A DNA stretch of 64,000 bases from assembly GCF_040939455.1 (NCBI RefSeq), contig NC_134117.1, positions 67,664,501 through 67,728,500 on the forward strand. Reading direction: 5' to 3'. The translations under genes and the position numbers were made by a program. Numbering within the stretch: position 1 is the first letter of the stretch; the number at the start of each line of letters is the position of its first letter. Below are positions 52,457-64,000 of this stretch, in pieces. The notes below the pieces were generated by a model. The model was not told where the DNA came from, did not search any database, and saw nothing but the letters and a program-made list of their open reading frames with translations. This DNA is from Microcebus murinus. Lineage: Eukaryota; Chordata; Mammalia; Primates; Cheirogaleidae.

Positions 52457-52504
<48 letters not shown>
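52457..52504. repeat. (AC)24 microsatellite in 3' UTR
   Basis: A perfect 48-nt AC repeat ends in ACGTG. It lies in the LDB3 3' UTR. Confidence 0.95.
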
Positions 52505-52507
<3 letters not shown>

Positions 52508-53106
52508 ATCCTTAAAAAGTGTATGATCATTAAGAAGAAAAGTGAAATATCTCAAAAGGACAGCTTCACCATAGTTCTTTATTGAATTAGTTTTTCCACA
52601 TCTCAGAGCTAGTGTAGATTCTGAGGTACTCTTTTATTTACCCAAGAAACAGATCAAAAAAAAATTTTAAAGGTAGCAGGAAAAGGAGGTAGTTCTGAGT
52701 GTGGTTTATTCAGTGTCTGTAAATCTGATACAGTGTCAGAATTAAGATTATATCTAGTTCAGATTAACATTGTGGAAGTCCTTCAACACCAAACCAAATG
52801 CAATTTTTAATAGTCCATGGTGAGGTGTACACTTTGGAGGAACCATTCTTGTCTCCTCACTGTTGACATTAATTAAACATTTATAAACATAACTTTTTGC
52901 AATGTAGTGACTTATATCTGCAGTGTTTGTGTTAGGAATCTAGCTTTTATAATGTTAACTTTTCAACCCAGATACTCTTGCTTTGGGATTTTTTTTTTCT
53001 TTTTTTTGGTTAAGATTTCAGAAGTGGAATATAGCATCTTAGACGTATGTACAAAAAAATATTTTGCATGGTTTTTTTGGCCTGTGTGAATTCCTCTTTT
53101 TAGCAA

Positions 53107-53112
53107 AATAAA
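53107..53112 (+). terminator. LDB3: Distal LDB3 poly(A) signal
   Basis: AATAAA in 'tagcaaaataaaactcc' lies 2.7 kb after the stop codon. It is the most plausible main poly(A) signal for long isoforms. Confidence 0.65.
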
Positions 53113-53438
53113 ACTCCAAAAAGGATATTCAAATACAGATTTTTCTGTGTAAAGTTTTTTCATGTGATATCAAAAGTAGTTTACTTCTATATGACTGACC
53201 ACAAGTAGAAGTCTGAGACACAACAAAACATCTTGTGGAGAATAAACACAGCTCACTTGCTGTGTTGCTCAACAGCAGTTTAATCAGCTTGTTTAAACAG
53301 ACAAGGATATGTGAATAATACAAATGTTTTGCATGCAAAGGGAGTTTACCAGGTAAGTAATAAACTGAAGACCATACCTTGCCTTGTATTTTCAAAAAGA
53401 TTTGTTTATTTACCTACTTGGTGGTCAACTATTTCTGA

Positions 53439-53728
53439 TTTTTTTTTTTTTTTTTTGAGGCAGAGTCTTGCTCTGTCACCCAGGCTAGAGTATGGTGGCA
53501 TCATCATAGCTCACTGCAACCTGAAACTCCTGGGCTTAAGTGATCCATCCTCCTGCCTCCGCCTCCTGAGTAGCTGGGACTACAGGTGCATGCCACCAGC
53601 CTGGCTGAATTTTTCTATTTTTTTTGAGGTGGGGTGTCTCGCTCTTGCTCAGGCTGGTGTAAATTCCTGAACTCAAGTGATTCTCCGGTCTTGGCCTATG
53701 ATATAGGCATTAGCCAGTGGACCCGGCC
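53439..53728 (-). mobile_element. Older Alu
   Basis: Minus-orientation Alu with 18 T at the start, a left arm 'atcatcatagctcactgcaa' and a degraded right arm ending ACCCGGCC. Confidence 0.85.
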
Positions 53729-54069
53729 TAATTTTATTCTGACATAAGTGGCTTTATTTCTAGAAAAGTTGCTATGTTTCCTTTCATATCATTTGTTTTC
53801 AAATAAGTTCAGTGTAAGACCTTATCATGGCATTTTTTTTTTAATAATGAAGGCCCTCTGAGGGTAGTATACTTAACAAAACCATTCTTTTTCAAGGTAG
53901 TATGTTTCTAGGCGTTACTTAAAAGTAAAGGGAAATTTTTCATCATATATTTGATTTTAAGCACCCGGATCAAATTTTGAAAGAGCTGTGCAATTACAAA
54001 TGGAAATAAAATCTCATTGTTTTAGTACTTTTTAAAGCTATAGCAATTTTGAAAATAGATGATGGAGAA

Positions 54070-54420
54070 AAGGGCTTATAAAATCGTAAAATTTAAAGTC
54101 GGAAGGAATCTAACAGATTATCTAGGCATTTTCCAGATGCAGGAGCTGGGGCCAGAAAGGGGAAGTGGCTTCCTCAGTGCACATAGCCAGCCAGGGAGGC
54201 AGCCAGGTGCCACTGGAATAAGCCTGGACTTTGGCACGGAAAGACCAGGGTTTAGATGGAGGCTGATTTAGACCATCTGAGTGATATTGGGAGAGTCTCT
54301 CTAAGCCTGTTTACCTACCTGAAAATGAAGATTATACTACCTGCCTCACAGGGATATTTTGAGAACCAAATGCAATAACTTTTAGAAGAAAATGGCAATA
54401 CAAATGCTAGTTGTTACTAT
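54070..54420. repeat. MIR-like SINE fragments
   Basis: Two fragments: a forward one at about 54100-54190 ('ttccagatgcaggagctggg') and a reverse one at about 54260-54420 ('agtctctctaagcctgttta', 'tgcctcacagggatattttg'). Confidence 0.6.
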
Positions 54421-54458
54421 CACCAGTAAAGTGGGGTCAGAACCCAAGTTCCTCATTC

Positions 54459-54797
54459 CTGTTTCATTTTCTTTTGTTTTTTTTTTTAAGTTTCTTTTAC
54501 ATTTTATTTTATATGCAAAGAGCTAGCATAGTCTCTTTCACTTAGTGGGTGCCATGGAAAATCCATTCAAGAAAGATCATTTAGTCCAACTTAAGGAAAC
54601 CGATGCCCTTCACATACTGACAGAAACACTGGCGGCACATATTGAGGCTGTATTTCTGGATCAGACTGTGCGGGTTTGAGCAGAGGCGACAAGAGCGAGA
54701 ACCCTGCCGGATTTTCGCGGGTAGTTCCAACAGAGCTGCTGTTGACCCATTTTACTCAGGAGGGCAACGAGGCAAAAAAAACCTGCTTCATTTTCTT
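54459..54797 (-). pseudogene. RPS29P: RPS29 processed pseudogene
   Basis: The minus strand from 54750 (ATG) to 54581 (TAA) reads like ribosomal protein eS29/RPS29: [14 protein letters not shown], then [20 protein letters not shown] and [19 protein letters not shown]. It measures 170 nt where the intact gene has 171; one base is lost after the Ser codon, shifting frame. There are no introns. A 5' UTR remnant (cctcgttgc) precedes it. A 3' UTR with AATAAA (minus strand, 54508-54503) and poly(A) (54487-54477) follows. Flanking repeats CTGTTTCATTTTCTT and CTGCTTCATTTTCTT differ at one base. It is a dead L1-mediated retrocopy. Confidence 0.93.
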
Positions 54798-55201
54798 AAC
54801 TCCTCCACCTTGCCTATCTGGAAAAAAATCTATTGGGAAAATCAGCAGCAAGAATACATAATAGCCCAGAAATATGAACCACACGAATCAGAATTTGGTA
54901 CAATTAACTTGTACTAAAATTCCTACCCTCTTCACTAAGTACTTGTGGGCAGAATAAATATTGTCTGTTCATGTGCTCATCCATACATTCTTTCAGCAGA
55001 TATTTACTGAGCAGGATATTGACAACATGACAGTGCATACAGCAGGCAATAACATCTGCTGTCACGCAACTTACCGTCTAGTGGGTTGGAATTAGCTGAA
55101 CAAAACAATAACTAAAATATGTCAGATTACTTCTATGGAGAAATATTTTGACTATTTAAAGCTACTAAAAAAAATAAAATAAAAATAAAGCTGCTCTACT
55201 C

Positions 55202-55493
55202 GGCTGGGTGCAGTGGCTCACACCTGTAATCCTAGCACTCTGGGCGTTTGAGGCGGGAGGATCACTTGCGCTCAGGAGTTCAAGACCAGCCTGAGCAAGA
55301 GCGAGACCCCATCTCTACTAGAAATAGAAAAGTTAGCCGGGTGTGGTGGTGGGTGCCTATAGTCCCAGCTACTCAGGGGGCTGAGGAAGGAGAATTGCTT
55401 GAGCCCAAGGAGTGTGAGGTTGCTGTGAGCTATGGTGACACCATGGCATTCTAGCCAGGGCAAGGGAGGAAGACTCTGTCTCAAAAAAAAAAA
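55202..55493 (+). mobile_element. Alu, plus orientation
   Basis: It begins GGCTGGGTGCAGTGGCTCAC and ends in an A run, with both monomers present. The linker 'ctctactagaaatagaaaag' lacks the long strepsirrhine insertion. Flanking aaagct..ctac suggests a decayed duplication. Confidence 0.92.
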
Positions 55494-56696
55494 AGCTACC
55501 CTACAGGGTTACACTGGCATCAAGCTGAACTTAGACTCATGAATGACAGGCATGGCATAAAGAATGGGTTCTGGATTGAATACGTTTGAGAAATAGCTGC
55601 ATATGCCGGTCACCCTAGAGATCCCCAATACACAGAAGTGAGCTGTGCGGGTACTCGGTCCCTCGATAAAGAAACCTGTTTAACTTATGTGAGCACAGAG
55701 TACAGAGCTCCAATTGGGAAACGCCGCCTAACAAATTGGTTTAGGTTTTCCTGAGCTCTGGCTTTCCCGGGGCAATCGCAATGTCAAATCATCCTTCTCA
55801 AGGTTCCATTCACATACTTAAACCGTTTGGACAACTATGGATGTGTGGTTTTTCATGCCACAAATATTCCTTGAGTGGCTAGGCTCTGCTGTAGGTGTGG
55901 AGGAGGATGCCACGGACAAGGTGCCTGCTTTTGCAGAGCTGACGCTTTGAAGGGACAGGCAAGAAACAAGTAATACATAATCCCCGGAATCTGAGATGAT
56001 GAGGGCTACGGGAAATGAAACAGAGTGCCGTGGTGGTGGGTCTGGGTCAGGCTGCTTTTGATTGGGTGGTCAGGGAACCCTTCTGTCTTTCTGAGGAGGT
56101 GACATTTGATAAGAAAAACACTATGCCCAAGTGTGAGGCAGTGTTCCAGATGGAGGGAAAAATAAATGTAACGGCTTTAAGGGAACATCTTGGCTCAGTG
56201 AAGGCACAGGGCAGGAGAGCAGAGGGGAGGAGAGGAAGGGAGGTGGCGGAGAGCACCCGGGCCTTGGAGGCCGTGCTAAGATGCCACTGAAGGCTCTCAA
56301 ATGCCTGCCACTTGTAAAGAAAGGAAATAAATCGTTGACTACAAGTGGAGATAAAGAACCTGGCTTTGGATAGAAGAATAAATTTTTTTCCTGTAAGACT
56401 TTTCACTGGAAAAAATGTTCAAAGCTGCCTATCAAACAGTTTTGTATGAATATGGCAAAACAGTCAAGGTTATATGCAGTGTCCTCAGTCTGGGAAACAC
56501 CAGTTCTGTGTGGATATGGCACAGTTTTGTTCCCTGATGCACACCTACACAGGTTGTACACTGTGTTTTATTTCATTATAATTTTACATGCTGTTGAAAA
56601 GCAATTTACTTTGTAACTGTGAACTTCACTGTCTGATCCTAGTTAAACCCCTATAAAAGACATGCGAAGGGTTCTCTGAGAATCTCTGAGAATGAT

Positions 56697-57402
56697 TGTA
56701 TTAGTCCTTTATGTGCTGCCATAAAAGAATACCTGAGGCTGGGTAATTTATAAAGAAAAGAGCTTTTATTTTATTTTATTTTATTTTTGAGACAGAGTCT
56801 CACTTTGTTGCCCAGGCTAGAGTGAGTGCTGTGGTGTCAGCCTAGCTCACAGCAACCTCAAACTCCTGGGCTCAAGCGATCCTCCTGCCTCAGCCTCCAG
56901 AGTAGTAGCTGGGACTACAGGCATGCGCCACCATGCCCGGCTAATTTTTTCTATATATATTTTTAGTTGGTCAATTAATTCCTTTCTATTTTTAGTAGAG
57001 ATGGGGTGTCTCTCAGGCTGGTTTCAAACTCCTGACCTTGAGCAATCCTCCTGCCTCGGCCTCCCAGAGTGCTAGGATTACAGGCGTGAGCCACCGCACC
57101 CGCCCGGCCGAAAAGAGGTTTTATTTGGTTCATGGTCCCGCAGGCTGTACAAGAGCAAGGTGCCAGCCTCTGCTTCTGGTGAGGGCTTCAGGGGCTTCCA
57201 CTCATGGCAGAGGTGAGGGGAGCGGGAGTGCCACGGTGAGAGAGGGAGCAAGACAGAGGAGGGGCCAGGCCCTTTTCAACAAAATGGTATCAAGCCATTC
57301 ATAAGGGACTGCCCCCATGACCCAATGCCAGGCTCCACGTCCAACACTGAGGATCAAATTTCAACATGAGATTTGGAGGGGACAAATATCCTAACTATAC
57401 CA
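56697..57402 (-). mobile_element. MaLR (MST/THE1-like) LTR split by an Alu
   Basis: 'tgtattagtcctttatgtgc', 'gaggctgggtaatttataaa', 'gactgcccccatgacccaat' and 'tcaacatgagatttggaggg' follow the reverse pattern of an MST/THE1-type LTR. An Alu (56772-57109) interrupts it. No internal retroviral coding sequence is visible. Confidence 0.75.
56755..57126 (-). mobile_element. Alu inserted in MaLR LTR
   Basis: Minus-orientation Alu, about 56772-57109, with a (TTTTA)n-type start and flanking copies GAAAAGAGCTTTTATTT / GAAAAGAGGTTTTATTT (56755 and 57110; one mismatch). The strepsirrhine linker is present, with CTATTTTTAG at 56986. Confidence 0.93.
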
Positions 57403-58249
57403 ATTACCATGTAGTTAATGTACTCACTGAGCTCGTGGAATCAATCCTGCAGTTAATTTTGTCAAGGCCATCAGCAACTTTCTGAGCTGTCAGACATAAG
57501 TCTTCAGAGCTGTCCTCTGTGCCTCAGGCTCACGAGTCCACGTCTTGCTCCATGGCCTCACCTGGACGCTCCACAGCCATCCAAGCCCACCTGTTTCCCA
57601 GGTTGGAGGAATGGTCATGTGTGTGTTTGTCCTTTCTTCTGGTCCAGACCCTGCCCCATTAGGCACAGCGACTGGTTCAAGTAGTGGGTTTGTGAACCAA
57701 GCCAGAACAATCAGAATCCTTCCCTGAGATTATGTTAAAACTGGAGGTGGGAGAAAGAGAGTCTCTTGCCTCACTGGTAGCTGAGCTGGAAGAAAGCCCC
57801 ACAGGCCCTCTATCCCCTCCCGTGTAAAGAAAGTCTGTCTGCCCCAAGAGAGAACGAAGCCAACAGACACGCAGAAGCAGATTCAAAATGAGATAGAGTG
57901 TCTGCCAACATGAGGGCTCCTGGATCTGGTCGTTCCTGAGGCCCCAGGCCTATCTTTTCCCTGGTTTGCTAACGCTCGCCTTTATCCTTGAGCTTGTTTA
58001 AACTGGGTTTCTCTCACTTGCAAACAAAAGAATCTCAACTGATGCAATGTCCAATGCTGAATTCAGGATGGGTGAAGCCCCCATAATCTGCCACCCATCT
58101 TACCCATGCCATCCCATCTAAACATACAATCTAAGGAAAAGCACACCGCTTGTGACTGCAAACATAGTTCCAGACAAACCCACCATCCTACTGCCCTGCA
58201 CTCTTTCCCGTCGGAATTCTGGAGCTGCGGCCGGCTGAGTTCTTCACCC

Positions 58250-58800
58250 TTCTACTCACCCTGCTTCTCCTCCTGTGTTCTTTCTTTCAGTGAATTGCAG
58301 GCACCACTCAGTCACTGAAGCTAGAAATCCGGGCCATCCTAGTGTCTTTCTTCTCTCACATTCTCCGACAACCAATAATTATCGCAGGTGGCCAAATTTA
58401 CTTCCTCAACCTGCCTCGAATCTGTTTTCTCCTGTCCATCCTCAGGACTCCTGTCTTCAAACATCTCCCCTCTGGGTTATCTCACCAGCTTCCCAAGGGA
58501 TCTCCTTGTCTCCATTTTGCTCTCTGTCCACCCCTAATCCATCTCCTACTCGAGATCTCTCTGAAAATAAATCTGGTAAAATAAATGATCCTGCACAACG
58601 CTCTTAAATGGCTTCCCACTATCTCTCCATGGAGCACAAACCAACCTGCATTGGAGACACCCACCGATAGGCCCCAGCCACTGCTCCGGCCTCACCTGTC
58701 AACTGCCGGTTGTGTCTCATGACACACCACTGTCCTGGCCACTCTGGGGGGCAGTGTTCCGTCCCTGGCATTCCCACAACACACCTGCATTTTTACATTA
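58250..58800. mobile_element. L2-like LINE fragment
   Basis: 'cgctcttaaatggcttccca', 'tctctccatggagcacaaac' and 'tggccactctggggggcagt' resemble L2. It is degraded; orientation and ends are uncertain. Confidence 0.55.
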
Positions 58801-60544
58801 TTTAAACATTGTCTGCTCACCTGCCTGTCTTTCCTACCTCCTTATACAAGCAGCAGCTATGAAAAGTAACTATTCCGAGCACACATATGTATTAGCACAC
58901 GTATGTATTAGCCAAAAACTCAGATTTATTTTCCAGAGCAGTGTATTCATGCACTGGATTATGCTTTTTGGTTTTTTTCCATCTACACTTAGGTATTAGA
59001 TTGGAGAGATTTAGAAATGAAATGACAAAAGAACACCATCATTGTTATCACTTAGCTGAGAATAGAGTGCCTTTTTCACACACACATTCCATTTAAAACT
59101 CAAAGTATTTTATTAAGTAAATACTTACAGACTACTTTTCTATTTTCGAATCAGTTATTCCCATTATCTAACTCTAGTTCAAAGTCTATTTGATGTATGA
59201 AAATAGGATTAAAGAAACTATTTCAAAATTGTTTTTTAGATTCAGGGGAGAATCCAACTAAGAGACGTTTTATTTTTTCCTTCTAATGGGAAGCCTTTAG
59301 GAATGTCAGAGGGTCCTAGCATTTATAGAAGAATTGGTGCAAGGCATCCAACGTGTGCCTGGGCTAGAAGAAATCCAGGTAGCAATGGTGATTTTATCTT
59401 ACGTGTTGTCCCCTCTGGAGACCCCCGTAGAAGTGTACAATCCCGTTACACTTGTGACTTTCTGGTGAGCTGTAGGAGAGGGAGGCATTGGAGAGAAGTA
59501 GGCAGAGATTAAAGAAGGGCTTGATTCAGCCTGGGATCCAGGAATTGTGGGGCCATCTTTAAGAAGAATATATACAGTAATTGCAAATACCAAACTGAGT
59601 ATTTATTTAGAAAGAGAAAAAAAATCACAAATGAATGAAGGCACAGAACTCTAAGTCTCTTTCTTGTGAATCTCTTTAGGTAAGTTATCAGAGAAGTTTA
59701 CATAGGAATGCTCCCTGACTGCAACCTAGCTTCCCCTCTCAACCTAGCATATTCCAGCAACTCTTAGCACCCACAGGCGGCCTTTGAAAGTGAGGGAAGA
59801 GCCTTGAAGCTTAAGCTTCATTAGTTTCCTGGTAAAGCGACTCTGGATGCAGGCCAACAGAAGGAAGGACACAGCCATTGGTGGATCCTGATTCCCTGGT
59901 TCATGCTGTATGTCAGGAATTAGTAACATTCATCCAGGGCTGTCCCAGAACCAGAGCCAAGACATGCCCTGGGGTTGGGAGGGTAAATCACATTACTGAG
60001 TGAGGTGAGGCTTGAAATGGCTCTGCAGCTCCTGCCTCCTAACAGGTGGTTACCTTTCTCCACCTTCTAGTGGAATTATCCCTATCTTATAAGCCCAGGT
60101 TTAATGAAACTCAGACTGTGAGCATGGGTAATATTAAGTTGGGAGTTTAGGAGGAAGAACAGGGGTGTTACAGAAGCCTGGGGCAGTGGCTCAGACCTGG
60201 GCCATGGATACCAGGTCCTTTTTGAGTTGCTTGGTATGATTAAAATGACCAGAATCATCTTGTAGCTCGAGGGTTAATAACCAGAATGTGACTTTAGAGG
60301 AAAGGAAATAAGCTTTTTGTGTGTGTGGGTGTACCTTCTACGCTTATGTGCTTGGCACTTTATGTATCATTTCTCATTGAATCTTCATAACCCTCCCAGG
60401 TAGAGAAGCCGAGGTTCAAATAGGTTAAATACCTCTGCCCCAAATACCCCTCTCCATTAGGCATGCAATGTGAAGTCCTATCAGTTAAACGGTTCCTCTC
60501 CTTGGTGGAAACACTGTATTTACCAGAAGTACCGGGAGAAAGAG

Positions 60545-60700
60545 TTGACTTCAGTTCCACAGACATTCACTGAAGCTTTACTTTGAGCCAGGCATCGTGC
60601 TAAGTAGCTAAGTGCAAATTCAGACGCAAGTGAGGCACAACCCCTGCCTCACGTAGCTCATAGTCTGGGGGAGGAAACAGATAAGTTACTGCAGAATTTC
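60545..60700 (+). repeat. MIR SINE fragment
   Basis: 'tttgagccaggcatcgtgct' and 'cctgcctcacgtagctcata' resemble a MIR-type SINE. A second weak copy precedes it at about 60350-60480. Confidence 0.6.
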
Positions 60701-61224
60701 ACTTTCATATGGCAATAAATGCCTCTCCAACTTTTCTACACAGTATATCTAGAAGCAAAGGACAGCAAACACATGTCCTCTAGCGAGCCTCTGCAATTGT
60801 GAAATTTCTTTTACAATCTAATGTTTTAGTTTAAAAAAAGCACGCACTTTAAGTTATTAAAAAGAAACAAGAAACAAGCTGATGCCCGGGAGAAGATGTT
60901 CTATAATGTTATGTGCTCCATGCTCAGTGTGGGGCGCCCCAGCTTGAGACGCAGAAGGCCAGGTGTGTGCTGTGGGATTGCTCAGGAGGGCCACTAACCC
61001 AGCCTGGGAGTGGGCAGCCAGGGTTTTCTAGAGGGGGGAATTCCAGAGCTCAGGCTGGAATGAAGAAATGGAGCCCAGGACAGGCCAAAGCAGAATTCAT
61101 ACACTAATTATTGAACTGCACTGGGTTGTATTTGAAGTAAGGCTCATTAAGAGTTTTACAGTTTGTTTTCTCTCCCTTTCAACATAAACACTAATGGACC
61201 AATCACTTTTTAGAGGGAAAAGGA

Positions 61225-61440
61225 AAGGCAACTAAAACTAATTGAGTGCTGACTCTGTGCCAACCACTTTGCATATGCTATCTCAGTTAATTCTCACATC
61301 TGTCCCACTAGATTGGTATTATCCCCATTTCATAAAGGAAGAAACTGGGATTCTGAGAGGTTGACAAACATTGCTCAAGGTCAAAAGCTAGGACATACAT
61401 CCAGGATTCTGACTCCAGAGTTTGTGTTCTTCCCACCATG
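61225..61440 (+). repeat. MIR SINE
   Basis: 'gtgctgactctgtgccaacc', 'cccatttcataaaggaagaa' and 'attgctcaaggtcaaaagct' identify MIR. Ends are approximate. Confidence 0.85.
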
Positions 61441-62664
61441 TCATGTTTCTCAAGAGTCTCGCCAGTGGATGGGTGCTGAAGTACTCAAAAAAAAAGTGGG
61501 ATTGGCTTCAAGTTTCAAAGAGGAAAGGAAAGAAAAAGAGAGGCTTTCCATGAACTCTCTGGCCATCTCTTTTGGTCATGGAAAGTTCTGGAAAGGGATT
61601 TATGAGGTACTCCCCTGGCTGGCACTGCAGCACCCTACCTCATCAAGCCAGGTCTGCTGAATCTGGACTCAGAGAAACAAGGGTTCATGGGGCATCCTTT
61701 GGGAGTGTCCACTAAGGTCTGCTTTACACAGTTTATACTTTGCCATAAACAGCTTGCTATTCCTAATTAAATCTGTACGGTCATGTCAGAATGTTTAGGA
61801 AACGAGGACTTATTATGGTTCTTTTCTCAGTGGTAAAACTAGAGCCCTCTTCAATCTACAAGCTTCCTTAACCCATTGGGCCTTGACTGCAAGACTCTGG
61901 ACTATAGTCTAGAAATGCATGGATCTTGGCAAAATACCCAGCAAATGCCTGGCTAGAGAGGATTGCCAGCAGCCATGAGCCATCTCTTCCAGAAGGATGT
62001 TCTCTGATTCTATTTAGCAGAGCTCTTGCATAGCCCAAACACACGTCTCTGATGCTGCTCATGTCAGGATAAAGGGAATACAGATTTCTCAACTAAAAGA
62101 TGCTGCCTGAGGGTAATTTTTGAAGAAACAGTAGTTCAAAATGACTACTTCCTCTCTTAGAGACAGGAACTGGATGAAAGCACCTTAGTTTAAAACTGGC
62201 AATAAAAGAAATAAATGGGTTTAGATATCTTTAATTTTTACTAATTAAGAAAGTATGTGCTTATTAAATCTGAAAAACACATACAAGTAGAAAGAAGAAA
62301 AAAGTGATCACAGTCTCACTACTGGGTGACAACCACTATTTAGGATTTTGGCCAATTTTCTACCATTTAAAAAAAATAGATTGTTTTTTCTAAATTGTGG
62401 TAAGAATACCTCAGATAAATGAAACTTTATATCCATTGAACAGCAACACTTATGTCTGGTGCTCTACATGTTTAGAGATACTTCTCTAGTAACAAACTAT
62501 AGAAAAGATCCCCAGAGTCTTTGTACCACTTAATTTGAATTGTGAGAACAGTAATGGTTTCAGATACTTTTTCTTAAGGTCTGAGCTGAGCAAGCCAGAT
62601 CTATACCTGCACTAATTGAACTTTCAGTGAAAATGGAAATGTCCTGTATCTGCCCTGTCTCAAC

Positions 62665-62820
62665 ATGGAAGCCCTTAATCTTTTGTGGCTATTGAGCACT
62701 TAATATAGCTGGACCGAGAAACTGAATTTTAACTTTAATTTACTTTTAACTAATTTGGAATTTACATAGTCACACATGGCAAGTGGCTATTGCCCTGCCC
62801 AGTGCAAGTCTACACAAAGG
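62665..62820. mobile_element. Old hAT-type DNA transposon fragment
   Basis: 'ttgtggctattgagcactta', 'gagaaactgaattttaactt' and 'ggcaagtggctattgccctg' are the reverse-type pattern of the family also seen near 32.2 kb. Confidence 0.5.
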
Positions 62821-64000
62821 ATTTATGTAAGAGTCACTTGCTAGTCTCAAAGTGCACCATGGGCAGGAATTGAAAGTTGGCATTGAAAATACAGCATTTG
62901 TTATTTCAAACAATGACAGAACCCAGAATATTTCTCAGCGATGACAAAGGCCACCCCAAGACAAAGTATAGAGATGGGCTCATAATTAGCCTCTGAAAAG
63001 GAAGCCAGTCATTAGCCACCTCTGACATCCTAGCAATTAGCCAGTCTTGGGAGAAGAGCAGGTATCTCCAGAGAGGTGTCAAATAAATAGGAGATAAGAG
63101 ACTATAAAAATGAAAAGCCTTTTGGGTCTTTCATCACAGGATAATCCAGTGCATGCGAATTAATGGTGAAAGGCTCTGTAATAGCCTCTGTGAGGAAATG
63201 GGAGCAGTGTAGCAGGATATCCTTTTTCCGCACTAAAGCACCCAATTCTTTCAATTTTATATACAGCGGAAGCAATTAATTGTACTAGAAAGAAGTCCAC
63301 AGCTGGCTTTTCCTGACGGCCCCATAAGCAACAAGCACTATTGTTCAGCTTCCGGCATAGATGTAAAGTCATTCTACCACACTGCTGAGACTGCTCTGAC
63401 TGTGCAGTTTGACTTCTCCAAAGATAAAAACTTGTGTTTTTTAAAACATTTAAAATTCAATTCTTCTTGTCATCATACACTTTCAGTATAAGCAACTGTC
63501 AGAAAGTTAATATTTTATTTGTAATATAATCCAAGCACATGACTTGATGCTATTTCTTTTAAACTTTGTGACTGAATCATGACTTACTCACTTTTGTTTG
63601 TTTTATGTATTTATGTGCAGCTGAACTGCACCGCCTCTGCTTTTGTGGTAACATTTATAGTATGGCTATTCAGGAATTGTGCATAACAAATAAGATTATA
63701 CATCAAAAACCTAGAAACTCAACATTTCAAACTATTGACCTACATGGCATTGTTTCACCTTCTAGAAGCATTAAAACACACTGTATTTCATCAACTCTCA
63801 CCCAGGCGCACATTTTTTGACATTTTAATCTCTCTGAAATTGTGATGTCTTATAATCAATAATGTGTCATAGTTTAATTGGCAGTCTTTTTTTTCCTTAG
63901 TTGTACATAAAATGATGCATCTTGTAATCAATAGTATAATATCTTGTGATTAAATATGGTACATAACATAATTGAAATCTGAATAGTATGATGCATTATT

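Larger units (their letters stand above)
50398..53130 (+). other. LDB3: 3' UTR of long LDB3 isoforms
   Basis: About 2.7 kb of non-coding sequence runs from the TAG to a canonical AATAAA at 53107-53112, comparable to the long human 3' UTR. It contains a UUAUUUAUU-type AU-rich element at 51661-51669, an (AC)24 repeat at 52457-52504 and a possible intermediate ATTAAA at 52375. The exact end is inferred. Confidence 0.75.
53131..64000. other. Intergenic region downstream of LDB3
   Basis: No functional gene is seen. The region carries three Alus, a MaLR LTR, an L2-like segment, several MIRs, an RPS29 processed pseudogene, and AT-rich unique sequence towards the end. In human the next gene in this direction is BMPR1A; none of its exons is visible here. 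Reading frames in this interval are short and featureless. Confidence 0.75.

Noticed and set aside
54642..54917. Plus-strand 91-residue frame downstream of LDB3
   Set aside because: It is the complement of the minus-strand RPS29 processed pseudogene and its flank.

Overview
The window is mammalian genomic DNA, almost certainly from a strepsirrhine primate (lemur or galago type). Its 7SL-derived dimeric Alu elements show primate ancestry. Their expanded middle linker (TTGGCCAATTAATTTCTTTCTA type in minus orientation) and two short hAT transposons with 8-bp target-site duplications point to the strepsirrhine branch. The species call is inference; no organism label was given.

Positions 1 to about 53,130 are one plus-strand gene, LDB3 (ZASP/Cypher), the striated-muscle Z-disc PDZ-LIM protein. 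The first coding exon (start codon, first part of the PDZ domain) lies upstream of the window. Exon numbers follow the human convention as I recall it. The window holds exon 2 (rest of PDZ), exon 3, exon 4 (cardiac ZM cassette), exons 5 and 6 (skeletal ZM cassette), a 15-nt candidate microexon, exons 7 and 8, exon 9 (alternative last exon of the short isoforms, with its own poly(A) signal), exons 10 and 11 (Ala/Pro/Ser-rich linker), exon 12 (PSPAP repeats and start of LIM1), exons 13-15 (LIM1-LIM3) and exon 16 (end of LIM3, stop, long 3' UTR). All junctions keep frame: the long cardiac form sums to 1,998 nt in the window (665 residues plus stop). Exon phases make exons 4 and 5 incompatible neighbours and let exon 4 or exons 5+6 feed the same exon 7.

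Large introns carry the remaining features: Alu, MIR, L1, MaLR LTRs and MER5 copies; two hAT MITEs; three very short poly(A)-tailed retroposon stubs; a 51-bp perfect direct duplication in the intron before exon 10; and a CpG island with repeated homeodomain-like motifs at about 30.4-31.6 kb between exons 11 and 12.

From about 53.1 kb to 64.0 kb the sequence is intergenic: old repeats, three Alus, a MaLR LTR split by an Alu, and a minus-strand processed RPS29 pseudogene at about 54.5-54.8 kb with flanking duplications and poly(A). In human the next gene in this direction is BMPR1A, but no exon of it is visible here.
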